In this document: piece after piece, positions 1 through 8,588 of the stretch
How positions within the stretch are numbered: position 1 is the first letter of the stretch
How the letters are laid out: each line of letters opens with the position of its first letter
Source of the DNA: Chitinophagaceae bacterium
GTDB lineage: Bacteria > Bacteroidota > Bacteroidia > Chitinophagales > Chitinophagaceae
Direction of reading: 5' to 3'
NCBI GenBank assembly: GCA_025455245.1
Contig: JALOMX010000003.1
Span: forward strand, 1 to 27,822
Length of the DNA: 27,822 bases
The notes under the pieces: generated by a model
Database searches by the model: none
Told to the model about the DNA's origin: nothing
Seen by the model: the letters and a program-made list of their open reading frames with translations, nothing else
Position numbers and translations under genes: made by a program

Positions 1-135
1 TGGGATAGCTAAATGTTCCAAAACTCATACAATAAATTTTTAGATATTAAAAGCAAGCAAAACATTACAAAGGTCGTTTGTTCTTTTCAGAAATAAGGTA
101 ACAAAAGTGCCCTATCTGTCCGAAAAAAGTTCTTA

Positions 136-1234
136 TTAACCAATAGCCTCACTTTCCTTTTCCATCATCAGGTAGGCTTTAATAAATCCGTCAAGTTCTC
201 CATCCATTACCGGTTGTACATTTCCTACCTCATAATCCGTTCGGTGATCCTTAATCATTTTATAGGGATGAAAAACATAACTGCGGATCTGACTGCCCCA
301 TTCTATCTTCTTCTTGCTTGCATTGGCTGCATCTTTTAATGCATTACGCTTTTGCAATTCAATTTCATACAACCGGCTTTTAAGCATCTGCATGGCTTTT
401 TCACGGTTACCAAGCTGATTGCGCTCTGTTTGACAAACCACCACAATACCTGTTGCAATGTGGGTAAGCTGCACTTTGGTTTCTACCTTGTTTACATTCT
501 GCCCTCCTGCGCCCCCGCTTCGCGATGTTTCCATTTTTACATCGCTGTCCTTCAACTCTATTTCAATGGTATCATCCACCAACGGATATACATATACGCT
601 TGCGAAACTTGTATGCCTTCGGGCGTTGCTGTCGAACGGTGAAATCCGGACCAGCCGATGTACCCCGCTTTCTGCTTTTAAAAACCCATATGCAAAAGGC
701 CCTTCAAACTGAAATGAAGCACTTTTTATTCCTGCACCATCTCCTTCTGTCCAATCAAGCTCAGTAACGGTCCACCCTTGACGCTCACCGTACATACGGT
801 ACATGCGCGCAAGCATTTCTGCCCAATCCTGACTTTCAGTACCTCCGGCACCGCTGTTTATTTGCACCACTGCAGGCATTTCATCCTCAGGTTGGTTCAA
901 AGTACTTTTGAATTCGGCTTCTTCAATTGCTTCCAGTGCGGCAGTATAAGCCTGCTGAACATTTTCCTCAGTTTCCTCACCCTCTTTCCAGAATTCAAAA
1001 AGAACGGCAAAGTCTTCAACGGTTGTTTCAACCTTTTTGTAAAGGTCGATCCAGAATTCGTTTTGCTTTATTTCCTTTAAAATTCCGGTTGCCCGTGCAT
1101 TGTCATCCCAAAATCCCGGAGAAAGGCTTAACTGTTTATCATTTTCTATTTTGGCTTGTCTGTTAGCCACGTCAAAGAAACCTCCTCAGAACCTGAACAC
1201 GGTCCCTCATATCCTGCAATTTCTCAATGGTCAT
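136..1234 (-). CDS. prfB: Peptide chain release factor 2, with programmed +1 frameshift
   Basis: RF2 recognises UGA and UAA and triggers peptide release on the ribosome. The long frame (from 1170 down) carries the codon-recognition tripeptide SPF and the catalytic GGQ loop in [13 protein letters not shown]. It lacks the family N-terminus. That is supplied by a second frame starting at ATG 1234: about 20 codons ([12 protein letters not shown]...LRRFL), then an in-frame TGA at 1174-1172. Shifting +1 at CTT-TGA-C reads Asp and joins the long frame, giving about 365 residues with SPF near 198-200 and GGQ near 243-245. This is the classic RF2 autoregulatory site, so the gene is intact. It sits downstream of an oxoamine synthase gene on the same strand but is separated from it by a strong terminator, so it probably has its own promoter; I could not identify one. 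Confidence 0.96.
1171..1186 (-). promoter_or_regulatory. prfB: prfB programmed +1 frameshift site
   Basis: Read on the minus strand the site is AGG AGG TTT CTT TGA C. It has an internal SD-like AGGAGG, the slippery CTT codon, and the in-frame UGA followed by C, with the same spacing as the E. coli site. When RF2 is scarce, slow termination at UGA favours slippage by +1 into the main frame, so RF2 controls its own synthesis. The pattern is seen directly; the mechanism is established for the family. Confidence 0.95.
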
Positions 1235-1263
1235 AATTGCTTGTATTTTGTTTTTATAAAATG

Positions 1264-1290
1264 AAAAAAAGACGGTTAAACCTAACCGTC
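1264..1290 (-). terminator. Intrinsic terminator after the oxoamine synthase gene
   Basis: A perfect 8-bp inverted repeat, GACGGTTA/TAACCGTC (1271-1290, 4-nt loop), is followed on the minus strand by seven T residues (complement of 1264-1270). It lies about 25 nt past the stop of the oxoamine synthase and just before the prfB start. Confidence 0.88.
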
Positions 1291-1313
1291 CTTATTAAGT
1301 AATTTATGCTCAA

Positions 1314-2573
1314 TTAAACTTTTTCTGCCATATCAGGAATAGCCTCAACCTTATAAGCGCCGGCATCGAGTTTTGCTTTCGTTTCACTAAATGCAGTTAA
1401 TGTGCGCTCAATATGTTCATCTGTATGGGAGGCTGTTGGAATTAACCTGTAAATGATATGCCCTTTGGGGATAACCGGATAAACCACAATGGAGCAGAAA
1501 ATATTATAATTTTCCCTCAGGTCCATAACCATGGCAGTGGCTTCCTCTACTCCACCCTTCATGTAAACGGGTGTAACCACACTATCCGTTTTTCCGATAT
1601 CAAAACCACGCTCCTTGAGGCCATTCTGCAGTTTAAGTGCATTTTCCCAAAGTTTGTCTTTAAGTTCGGGCATGGTACGCAACATTTCCAGCCTTTTCAA
1701 ATTGCCAATGACAATCGGCATGGGCAGGCTTTTTGCGAAAATCTGACTGCGGATATTATATCTTATATAATCAATAATGATCTTAGGGCCAGCAATAAAT
1801 GCGCCTATAGAAGCCATGCTTTTTGCGAAAGTGCTGAAGTAGAGGTCGATAGCATCCTGACAGCCTTGTGCCTCACCTGCACCTGCACCTGTTTGGCCAA
1901 GGGTGCCAAAGCCATGGGCATCATCAACCAGCAAGCGGAATTGAAATTTCGATTTCAGGTCTGCAATTTCTTTTAGTTTGCCCTGATCGCCGGCCATACC
2001 AAAAACACCCTCAGTGATAACGAGTATGCCCCCTGCATTTTGCTTTTCAACCAAAGAGGAAGCCCGCTGCAATTGTTTTTCACAATCTTCTACATCATTG
2101 TGTTTAAATACGTAGCGGTGGCCGGGATGCAACCTGAGGCCGTCAATTATACAGGCATGACATTCGCTGTCATAAACCACTACATCATGGCGGCCACAAA
2201 TGGCATCTATGGCACTCATGATACCCTGATAACCATAATTCAATAAAATGGAATCCTCTTTATGTTCAAAGGCGGCAAGTTCCCTTTCCAGCTGTTCATG
2301 GTAATTACTGTTACCACTCATCATCCTTGCACCCATAGGATAAGCCAATCCAAATTGGGCAGTTGCATCGGTGTCAGCCTTTCTTACCTCGGGGTGATTT
2401 GCCAAACCCAGGTAGTTGTTAAGGCTCCAAACGATCATTTCTTTTCCACGAAAGTTCATAGTCGGGCCGATTTCACCTTCCAGTTTTGGAAAAGCAAAAT
2501 ATCCGTGTGCCCTTTCACGATGTTGTCCAAGCGGACCAAAATTTTTTACTAAACGCTCAAAAATATCAGCCAT
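1314..2573 (-). CDS. Alpha-oxoamine synthase (PLP enzyme; serine palmitoyltransferase/cysteate acyltransferase or KBL-like)
   Basis: This is a fold-type I PLP enzyme that condenses an amino acid with an acyl thioester, releasing CO2. From the ATG at 2573 it is 419 residues. Visible motifs are His139 (ring-stacking, in SECHACIIDG), the Asp217...His220 pair in VDDAHGFG, and the Schiff-base Lys251 in STFAKSMAS. The family includes serine palmitoyltransferase, cysteate acyltransferase (sulfonolipids), glycine C-acetyltransferase and BioF. In Bacteroidota close relatives are often assigned to sphingolipid or sulfonolipid synthesis, but the substrate cannot be read from sequence and annotation pipelines often write kbl. 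The start at 2573 is preferred over one 13 codons upstream because it begins the conserved MADIFERL region and is preceded by a run of nine A residues, typical of A-rich Bacteroidota leaders. It has its own promoter (2644-2675) and terminator. Confidence 0.85.
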   Translation of the reverse strand: MADIFERLVKNFGPLGQHRERAHGYFAFPKLEGEIGPTMNFRGKEMIVWSLNNYLGLANHPEVRKADTDATAQFGLAYPMGARMMSGNSNYHEQLERELAAFEHKEDSILLNYGYQGIMSAIDAICGRHDVVVYDSECHACIIDGLRLHPGHRYVFKHNDVEDCEKQLQRASSLVEKQNAGGILVITEGVFGMAGDQGKLKEIADLKSKFQFRLLVDDAHGFGTLGQTGAGAGEAQGCQDAIDLYFSTFAKSMASIGAFIAGPKIIIDYIRYNIRSQIFAKSLPMPIVIGNLKRLEMLRTMPELKDKLWENALKLQNGLKERGFDIGKTDSVVTPVYMKGGVEEATAMVMDLRENYNIFCSIVVYPVIPKGHIIYRLIPTASHTDEHIERTLTAFSETKAKLDAGAYKVEAIPDMAEKV

Positions 2574-2643
2574 AGTTTTTTTTTGGATAGATATCCGGTT
2601 ATCTGTTAACAATTCAAAAGGAAATTGCCTTTCTTTCAGCGCG

Positions 2644-2675
2644 CAAAATTAAGTATTCGGATTGGGGTCACCAAA
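2644..2675 (-). promoter_or_regulatory. Bacteroidota-type promoter for the oxoamine synthase
   Basis: On the minus strand, TTTG (2675-2672) is followed after 20 nt by TAATTTTG (2651-2644). This matches the -33 TTTG / -7 TAnnTTTG consensus with ideal spacing. It predicts a 5' leader of about 65 nt. Confidence 0.75.
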
Positions 2676-2763
2676 ATACAATTTAGGATCATCCTTCTTG
2701 CCAAAAATCACTCAATAGGATTGGTTTTCAATATTTTAATACTGAAAATGCTGTACCCGTTCT

Positions 2764-2771
2764 TACATTTG
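2764..2771 (+). promoter_or_regulatory. -7 box for the PafA-like phosphatase gene
   Basis: TACATTTG is an exact match to TAnnTTTG, 16 nt before the ATG at 2788. No convincing -33 element is present at the right distance. The predicted leader is about 12 nt. Confidence 0.5.
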
Positions 2772-2787
2772 TGGAAATTAATCCGGC

Positions 2788-4422
2788 ATGAAAAGCATAA
2801 TTTTTGTTTCATCATTATTGTTTGTTTTTTTGATTTCTTTCGGGCAGGCTTCATCCAATGAATCCAACAATAAGAATTTACCTCGTCCAAAGCTGGTTGT
2901 CGGATTAATGGTTGACCAAATGCGTTGGGATTTTTTGTACCGATACTATGACCGATTTGGTCAGGGGGGCTTCAAACGAATGCTGGGTGAAGGATTTACA
3001 TGTGAAAATGCCATGATACCTTATGCCCAAACAGTAACGGCTGCCGGTCATGCAAGTGTTTATACAGGTTCGGTTCCTGCCATCAATGGCATTATGGGAA
3101 ATGAATGGTTCGATCGCGAAAAGGGCGACTATGTGTATTGTGTGGAAGACAATACTGTAAAAACCATCGGGGCAGATTCAACAGCAGAACCTATGAGCCC
3201 GCGCAACCTTTTTACAAGCACCATAAGCGATGAGTTGAGACTCGCAACCAACTTCCGGTCCAAAGTGGTTGGTGTAGCCATTAAGGACAGAGGTTCTATT
3301 TTACCGGCCGGTCACTCAGGTGAGGCTTACTGGTATGATTCCAAAACCGGAAACTTTGTAACGAGTACTTACTACCATCAAACACTTCCCGGATGGGTGA
3401 GCAATTTCAATGCAAGAAAAATTCCTGATAGTTTATATGCATTGGAATGGAATACATTGTATCCAATTGAAACATATGTTCAGAGCGATAAAGATAACAA
3501 TGCATACGAAGGACGTTTTGTACATGAGCAGGCCCCTGTTTTTCCGCATAAATTAAGCGGACTTATCGGAACAAATTATGGTACTATAAGCAGTACGCCG
3601 CATGGCAATACCATGACCCTCGAATTTGGAAAAGCAGCCTTAAGGGCTCAACAACTTGGAAAAGACGAGATTACCGATATGTTGGCCATCAGTCTTTCAT
3701 CACCCGACTATGCCGGGCATCAGTTTGGCCCCAACAGCATTGAAATTGAAGATATTTACCTGCGACTCGATAAAGAACTCGAGCTTTTTTTCAACTTCCT
3801 CGATGCAGAAGTAGGTAAAGGTGAATGGTTGTTTTTCCTGACGGCCGATCATGGTGTGGCACATGTTCCGGGATTCATGCAAAAAAACAAAGTTGCAGGT
3901 GGTTCATCTTCAAGTTTATTTGAAAACCTGAATAAACTCATTGAAGCGAAATACAAAATAAGCAACGCTATTCTGGCAACAGCAAACTACCATTTGTACT
4001 TTAATAAACCGGCCATTGAAAATGCAAAGAAAAGTCTGGATGAAGTAATTGAATACACCATATCTGAAATTGAAAAAGACAAGTCAGTACTGATGGCATT
4101 TGATGCCCGTAAAATGAGGGAAGTAAATATGCCGGCTGAAATGCTTAACAGATATATTAATGGGTATAATAAAAAACTTGCAGGGGAAGTTATCATTGTA
4201 AACAAGGCCGGATACCTTGGATCGAGGATTGGCACAACCCACGGCGCGTGGTACCCATACGATGCCCACATTCCTATGGTTTTCATGGGATGGGGGGTAA
4301 AACATGGCCGAACCAATCGTCCCACCTATATGACCGATATTTCTGCAACCATCGCAGCTCTTTTGCGCATTCAGGCTCCTAACGGTTGTATTGGGACCCC
4401 GGTTACTGAAATCACAAACTAA
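2788..4422 (+). CDS. pafA: PafA-like secreted alkaline phosphatase (phosphomonoesterase)
   Basis: This 544-residue member of the alkaline phosphatase superfamily hydrolyses phosphate monoesters outside the cytoplasm. Residues 1-22 form a Sec signal peptide (hydrophobic FVSSLLFVFLISFG, then ASS). The metal-binding Asp is in VGLMVDQMRWD (about 43), the nucleophile Thr is in TVTAAGHAS (about 84), and the substrate-binding Asn is in GIMGNEW (104). The Lys/Arg pair in AIKDRGS (166/168) is the signature that separates PafA-type phosphatases from classical PhoA. Later metal ligands are in SPDYAGHQFGP and LTADHGVAHVPG. The length matches the family and there is no visible damage. It is divergent from the oxoamine synthase. 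No Pho-type regulator or operator was recognised nearby. Confidence 0.88.
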   Translation: MKSIIFVSSLLFVFLISFGQASSNESNNKNLPRPKLVVGLMVDQMRWDFLYRYYDRFGQGGFKRMLGEGFTCENAMIPYAQTVTAAGHASVYTGSVPAINGIMGNEWFDREKGDYVYCVEDNTVKTIGADSTAEPMSPRNLFTSTISDELRLATNFRSKVVGVAIKDRGSILPAGHSGEAYWYDSKTGNFVTSTYYHQTLPGWVSNFNARKIPDSLYALEWNTLYPIETYVQSDKDNNAYEGRFVHEQAPVFPHKLSGLIGTNYGTISSTPHGNTMTLEFGKAALRAQQLGKDEITDMLAISLSSPDYAGHQFGPNSIEIEDIYLRLDKELELFFNFLDAEVGKGEWLFFLTADHGVAHVPGFMQKNKVAGGSSSSLFENLNKLIEAKYKISNAILATANYHLYFNKPAIENAKKSLDEVIEYTISEIEKDKSVLMAFDARKMREVNMPAEMLNRYINGYNKKLAGEVIIVNKAGYLGSRIGTTHGAWYPYDAHIPMVFMGWGVKHGRTNRPTYMTDISATIAALLRIQAPNGCIGTPVTEITN

Positions 4423-4495
4423 AGAGGTTTTGTGCATAACCTGATTTTGCAGACGGCTAAGTTTACCGGAGTTTTATTCTGAAAAAGAAAAGCCG

Positions 4496-5371
4496 ATGGA
4501 AAACAACCGAGAAATCAATGCTCTTCTGAATCTGATTGACGATCCGGATGAAGAAGTTTATCTGACCGTTGAAAACAGGTTGATGTCTTACGGTAATCCC
4601 GTAATTCCCCAACTGGAGCACCTCTGGGAAAATACCCTAAGTGAAGCTGTACAGGAAAGGATTGAAATGATCATCCATCGGATTCATTTTATTGACCTGA
4701 AAAATGAATTGATTCAATGGAGGGATGGTGACCCCGATCTTTTTCACGGGGCATTACTTGTTGCAAAGTATCAATACCCGGAATTGCAAACGGTAAAAGC
4801 CTTACAGGATGTTGAAAAAATGCGCCGCAACCTTTGGCTCGAATTAAATAATTCAATGACCCCTATCGAGGAAGTGAAAATTTTTGAAAGCATCCTCTAC
4901 AATTATTATAAGTTGCAGGGCAGCGAGGTGAACTACAGTAAATGTGAAGACTTTGCAATCCATAAAGTAATTGAGCGTAAAAAGGGAAATGCCATCACAA
5001 ATGGAATTCTTTACATCGTACTAGCCCAAATGCTTGACCTTCCTATAAAAGCCATTCGTATTCCAAAACAATTTGTATTAGGATATTTTTCAATGTCCGC
5101 TTTATTCAATGAAAGTTTTGACGATGGTAGTGCAGCCGGGAAAATAAAGTTTTTTATAGATCCCAACACGGGAACGGCTTTTTCCCACAAAGATGTAGAT
5201 CATTATTTCAAAAGGATTAATGTGCCGCCGGTGAACAGTTACTTTAAGCCAATGACAAATTCGGGCATCATAAAAACATTGATTGAGCAATACGCCAAAT
5301 GCTTTGAAAGCCCTGAATTAACTTATAAAAAAAATGAACTGAATGAATTAGCAGAGCTTATTGACGACTAA
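4496..5371 (+). CDS. SirB1-like protein (transglutaminase-like fold), probably non-catalytic
   Basis: A 291-residue soluble protein. Residues 1-65 look like a short helical repeat (DDPDEEVYLTVENRL, then NPVIPQLEHLWE). Residues 80-195 match the SirB1/transglutaminase-like 2 domain, with the typical R-x-G...LY...A..L.LP...I..P pattern (RKKGNAITNG at 161-170, IRIPKQFVLGYF at 188-198). In the family the last motif usually reads PGHF; here the His is Gln192, and I see no obvious catalytic Cys, so enzymatic activity is doubtful. Family function is poorly defined. The gene follows the phosphatase by 73 nt with only a weak hairpin between, and converges with the heptose kinase gene, with 14 nt between the stops. 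Confidence 0.75.
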   Translation: MENNREINALLNLIDDPDEEVYLTVENRLMSYGNPVIPQLEHLWENTLSEAVQERIEMIIHRIHFIDLKNELIQWRDGDPDLFHGALLVAKYQYPELQTVKALQDVEKMRRNLWLELNNSMTPIEEVKIFESILYNYYKLQGSEVNYSKCEDFAIHKVIERKKGNAITNGILYIVLAQMLDLPIKAIRIPKQFVLGYFSMSALFNESFDDGSAAGKIKFFIDPNTGTAFSHKDVDHYFKRINVPPVNSYFKPMTNSGIIKTLIEQYAKCFESPELTYKKNELNELAELIDD

Positions 5372-5385
5372 CCCAATAACCGCTT

Positions 5386-6417
5386 TCAACCGTCTATTAT
5401 TCCGGCCATCCCTTCTTCATCGGTCAGCAAATGAAGGCATTCATTCAGCAACCGGTTCGCATCAATAGCAACGGTTCCTACTTCTTCACATACAAGTCCA
5501 CCTGCAAGGTTTGCTACAAGGGCCATCAGTTCCGGGTCGCCGGTACAAGCGTAAACAAGTGCAGCCACTGCTATTACGGTATCTCCTGCTCCACTCACAT
5601 CCGCAATGTTTCTTATAAATGCCGGAAGTATGACAGCTTTTTTATCATTTTGATAAAAAACGCCTGCTTCACTCAGTGTGATAAATGAAATTTTGTGATC
5701 GAGCTTTTGAATCAGCAATTCATGGATGGCTTTCAGGTTTTCAAGGTTAGCCCTGCTGTCAATAAAATTCAATGCCTCGCGGGCTTCCTTCCAATTAGGT
5801 TTGAATATGTCAACCCCTTTATATTCAAAAAAATTCTTTCGTTTAGGATCAACAGCCGTAATCACTCCATTCTCCCTGCACCATTCAATCAATTTTGAAA
5901 TAACTTTTTGGGTAAGCAGACCTTTATTATAATCTTCAAAAATCACAACATCAGGCTTATGCATGTTAAAAAGGGTAATCGTTTTTTTGTAAAACCGCTC
6001 CGATTCATCTTCATTCAGGTCGTTTACAATTTCACGATCAAGCCTGAGCATATGCTGACTCCTGCTGATAATCCTGATTTTGTTGGTGGTCATACGGTTG
6101 GGGCTTTTCCAAACACCCTCCACATTTATGCCACGGTCTTTCATCATCAATTCAAGCAAGAGACCGTCTTCATCTGCACCGGTTACCGTATGCATACTGA
6201 CATTCGCTCCGAGGCTTGCAAGGTTAAGGGCCACATTTCCCGCACCACCGATGCGCGATTCCTTTTCCCTTAATGTAACCACCGGCACGGGAGCTTCGGG
6301 TGAAATACGTTCTGTTTGCCCCCACCAATATGTATCAAGCATTACATCGCCCACAACGGCTACATGCTTTGTTTTAAATTCATTAAAAAGTTGTTCGAAC
6401 ATGTTATTGGCTTTCAT
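5386..6417 (-). CDS. rfaE1: D-glycero-beta-D-manno-heptose-7-phosphate kinase (RfaE1/HldE kinase domain)
   Basis: A PfkB/ribokinase-fold sugar kinase of 343 residues. It phosphorylates D-manno-heptose 7-phosphate at C1 in the ADP-heptose pathway feeding the lipopolysaccharide core. The N-terminal motif IGGAGNVALNLASLG (57-70) and the C-terminal DVSGAGDTVIA (catalytic Asp about 279) match the HldE kinase domain, as do ISPEAPVPV and FEDYNKG. It is kinase-only: the HldE nucleotidyltransferase domain is absent, so the adenylyltransferase must be encoded elsewhere. A second possible start is Met6 (6402). It lies 21 nt downstream of the amino-acid permease gene and is probably co-transcribed with it, although the two have no obvious functional link. 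Confidence 0.88.
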   Translation of the reverse strand: MKANNMFEQLFNEFKTKHVAVVGDVMLDTYWWGQTERISPEAPVPVVTLREKESRIGGAGNVALNLASLGANVSMHTVTGADEDGLLLELMMKDRGINVEGVWKSPNRMTTNKIRIISRSQHMLRLDREIVNDLNEDESERFYKKTITLFNMHKPDVVIFEDYNKGLLTQKVISKLIEWCRENGVITAVDPKRKNFFEYKGVDIFKPNWKEAREALNFIDSRANLENLKAIHELLIQKLDHKISFITLSEAGVFYQNDKKAVILPAFIRNIADVSGAGDTVIAVAALVYACTGDPELMALVANLAGGLVCEEVGTVAIDANRLLNECLHLLTDEEGMAGIIDG

Positions 6418-6438
6418 TTAATCATTCATGTAAAAGGA

Positions 6439-7878
6439 TCAGGCCTCCCTGTTCTTTTTGCCTGCATTTGCCAGAAAATACAAAGGCACACCCAATGCAA
6501 CAATAATAAAACCGGGCCATGTATATGCCGGCTTGTATACAAGAAGCAAACCGCAAAAGGCCAATCCCATAAAAATGTAAACAGAAGGCAACAAAGGATA
6601 ACCAAATGCCTTATAAGGCCTTTCCATATCAGGTTGCTTTCGCCTAAGAATAAAGATACCAATAATGGTCAGAACATAAAATAACACTACAACAAAAGAA
6701 ATCATATCCAGCAGGTCACCATATCTTCCACTCAGGCAAAGCAGGGCTGCAATAACAAACTGAACCCATAAGGCCCAGCCGGGCACATTGTTTTCATTCA
6801 GGTTGCCTGCCTGCTTAAAAAACAACCCGTCTTTTGCCATAGTATAGTAAACCCTCGCACCGGCAAGTATCAAACCATTGTTGCACCCAAAGGTTGAAAT
6901 CATGATCATGATGGCTACAATCCAGGTCCCGGCATCACCAAAAATAACCTGTGATGCCTCTACTGCTACCCTGTCTTTTTCAGCCGTAGCAATCTGAGGC
7001 ATGGTAAGTACCCCTGTGTACATTACATTGGCAGAAACATAAATAATGGTAACAATCAGGGTGCCGAGAAAAAGGCTCAATCCGATGTTCCTACCAGGAT
7101 TTTTAATTTCCCCTGCAATAAAAGTTACGTTGTTCCAGGCATCGCTGCTGAAAATACTGCCCACCATGGCTGCGGCTATGGCCCCTAAAAAGGCCCCGAT
7201 GGTTGCATGCGGAATAACGGACCACGAGTTTACGTCTGTAATCGTATCAGGTTTCAGGTTTCCTGCTTCCCAGGCATTTGACCAGTTGGCAGCCCAAACG
7301 CTATTGTCCAAAGCCCAAAGGCCAAATACGATCAACCCGAACAGGCTTACAAGCTTTGCAAAAGTGAACACACGCTGAATGATTTTTCCACCTTGAATTC
7401 CCCTGCTGTTATTCCATGTAAGAAGTAAAATGGTGAAAATAGCAAGGAGTTGGGCTGCAGAAATTTTAAATTTTCCAATGGCAAAAAGGATATGATCTTC
7501 ACTAAACCATGGGATGAGGTATGCCGTAAATTTACTAAATGCAACACCCACAGCGGCAATGGTACCGGTTTGGATAACAGAAAAAAGGCTCCAGCCATAC
7601 AAAAAAGCAACAAAGGGATTATAAGCTTCCTTTAAGTAAACATATTGGCCGCCGGCCCTGGGAAACATTCCGCTTAATTCACCATAGCTTACAGCCGCAG
7701 TCAGGGTCATCAATCCTGTAATGATCCAGACAAGGATAAGCCAGCCGGCACTACCCACATTACGCGTTATATCGGCACTTACAATAAATATACCTGAACC
7801 TATCATGGAACCCACTACAATCATGGTACCATCCAATAGCCCAAGTGAGGGTTTAAAGCCGGAATGTTCTGATGCCAT
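6439..7878 (-). CDS. APC-family amino-acid permease
   Basis: A hydrophobic 479-residue inner-membrane transporter with about 12 membrane segments. The first segment contains GTMIVVGSMIGSGIFIVSADI, the unwound helix-1 motif (GSGIF) of the amino acid-polyamine-organocation superfamily. FPRAGGQYVYLKEAYNP is the conserved helix 2-3 loop of the LAT/SteT-like branch. The substrate is not identifiable. The ATG at 7878 (MASEHSGFKPSLGLLDG) is chosen because the 14 codons upstream are not family-like. The region between this start and the divergent ECF sigma gene contains only imperfect -7 boxes. Confidence 0.88.
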   Translation of the reverse strand: MASEHSGFKPSLGLLDGTMIVVGSMIGSGIFIVSADITRNVGSAGWLILVWIITGLMTLTAAVSYGELSGMFPRAGGQYVYLKEAYNPFVAFLYGWSLFSVIQTGTIAAVGVAFSKFTAYLIPWFSEDHILFAIGKFKISAAQLLAIFTILLLTWNNSRGIQGGKIIQRVFTFAKLVSLFGLIVFGLWALDNSVWAANWSNAWEAGNLKPDTITDVNSWSVIPHATIGAFLGAIAAAMVGSIFSSDAWNNVTFIAGEIKNPGRNIGLSLFLGTLIVTIIYVSANVMYTGVLTMPQIATAEKDRVAVEASQVIFGDAGTWIVAIMIMISTFGCNNGLILAGARVYYTMAKDGLFFKQAGNLNENNVPGWALWVQFVIAALLCLSGRYGDLLDMISFVVVLFYVLTIIGIFILRRKQPDMERPYKAFGYPLLPSVYIFMGLAFCGLLLVYKPAYTWPGFIIVALGVPLYFLANAGKKNREA

Positions 7879-8012
7879 TATCCTGAAATTTTGGGGGCAA
7901 ATTAGTAAAATCGTCATCAATACCGGATACCCAAAAAGATTTGTTTATCAATAACCCCGATTCGATAAAATATCTTTCGGTATAAATTTTGCTTTTGGCT
8001 AATATTGCAGCA

Positions 8013-8588
8013 ATGACTTCAAGGGCTTCATATAAATCTTTGTCAGACAAAGAGTTGGCCGACATGTACAGATCTTCGGCCAATCAGGAATTGCTTGCTG
8101 TTTTGTATTCAAGGTATAGCGATCTTTTATTTGGTGTATGTATGAAATACCTGAAAGATGCCGATGGGGCCGCCGATGCCTGCAATGACATTTATGTTGA
8201 ATTGGTTTCCAAACTATTAAAACACGAAGTTCAACAGGTAAAAGCCTGGCTTCATACCCTTGCCAGAAATCATTGCCTCATGAAATTGAGGAGCGATAAA
8301 AAAATGCCAACCGACGAATTTCCCGAACATTTTGTGCAATCAGATGAAAGTTGGCATCCTGACATTGCTGAGGAACGTGAAAAAAGACTTTCAGCACTCG
8401 AAGAATGTATAGAAAAACTAAAGTCCGAACAAAAACAAGCCGTTTCACTTTTTTACATTGAGCAGAAGAGTTATAATGAAATTGCTGAGTTGACCGGCAT
8501 TCCGTGGGGAAACATTCGCAGTTATATTCAAAATGGCCGAAGGAACCTGAAAATTTGTATTGAAGAAAATGAACGAGCAGCATCCTGA
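8013..8588 (+). CDS. ECF-type RNA polymerase sigma factor
   Basis: A 191-residue sigma-70 family protein. Region 2 spans about residues 25-95 (LLAVLYSRYSDLLFGVCMKYL, then VKAWLHTLARNHCLMKLR). Region 4 spans about 125-180 (LSALEECIEKLKSEQKQAV, then the helix-turn-helix around YNEIAELTGIPWGNIRSYIQNGRRNL). There is no region 3 and no FecI-specific partner genes nearby. The ATG at 8013 is preferred over an in-frame TTG at 7989. The sigma gene overlaps the downstream anti-sigma gene, the usual arrangement for a sigma and its own inhibitor. An imperfect -7 box (TAATATTG) ends 5 nt before the ATG. Confidence 0.9.
   Translation: MTSRASYKSLSDKELADMYRSSANQELLAVLYSRYSDLLFGVCMKYLKDADGAADACNDIYVELVSKLLKHEVQQVKAWLHTLARNHCLMKLRSDKKMPTDEFPEHFVQSDESWHPDIAEEREKRLSALEECIEKLKSEQKQAVSLFYIEQKSYNEIAELTGIPWGNIRSYIQNGRRNLKICIEENERAAS

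Noticed and set aside
1..135. Possible terminator or gene remnant after prfB
   Set aside because: No stem of useful length and no ORF; nothing supportable.
1172..1234. In-frame TGA splitting prfB, as if a pseudogene
   Set aside because: The AGGAGG-TTT-CTT-TGA-C context is the known RF2 programmed frameshift; the gene is intact.
1458..2552. Long plus-strand open frames opposite the oxoamine synthase
   Set aside because: Antisense shadows of a well-supported gene; their translations show no family features.
2625..2890. Short open frames in the gap between the oxoamine synthase and phosphatase genes
   Set aside because: They overlap the two divergent promoters and the phosphatase signal peptide and show no conserved features.
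4425..4442. Hairpin AGGTT/AACCT after the phosphatase gene
   Set aside because: Only a 5-bp stem with an 8-nt loop and a weak T-run; too weak to call a terminator.
7981..7991. TATAAATTTTG upstream of the ECF sigma gene as a -7 box
   Set aside because: The spacing inside the box is off by one base and there is no -33 element; noted only as imperfect.
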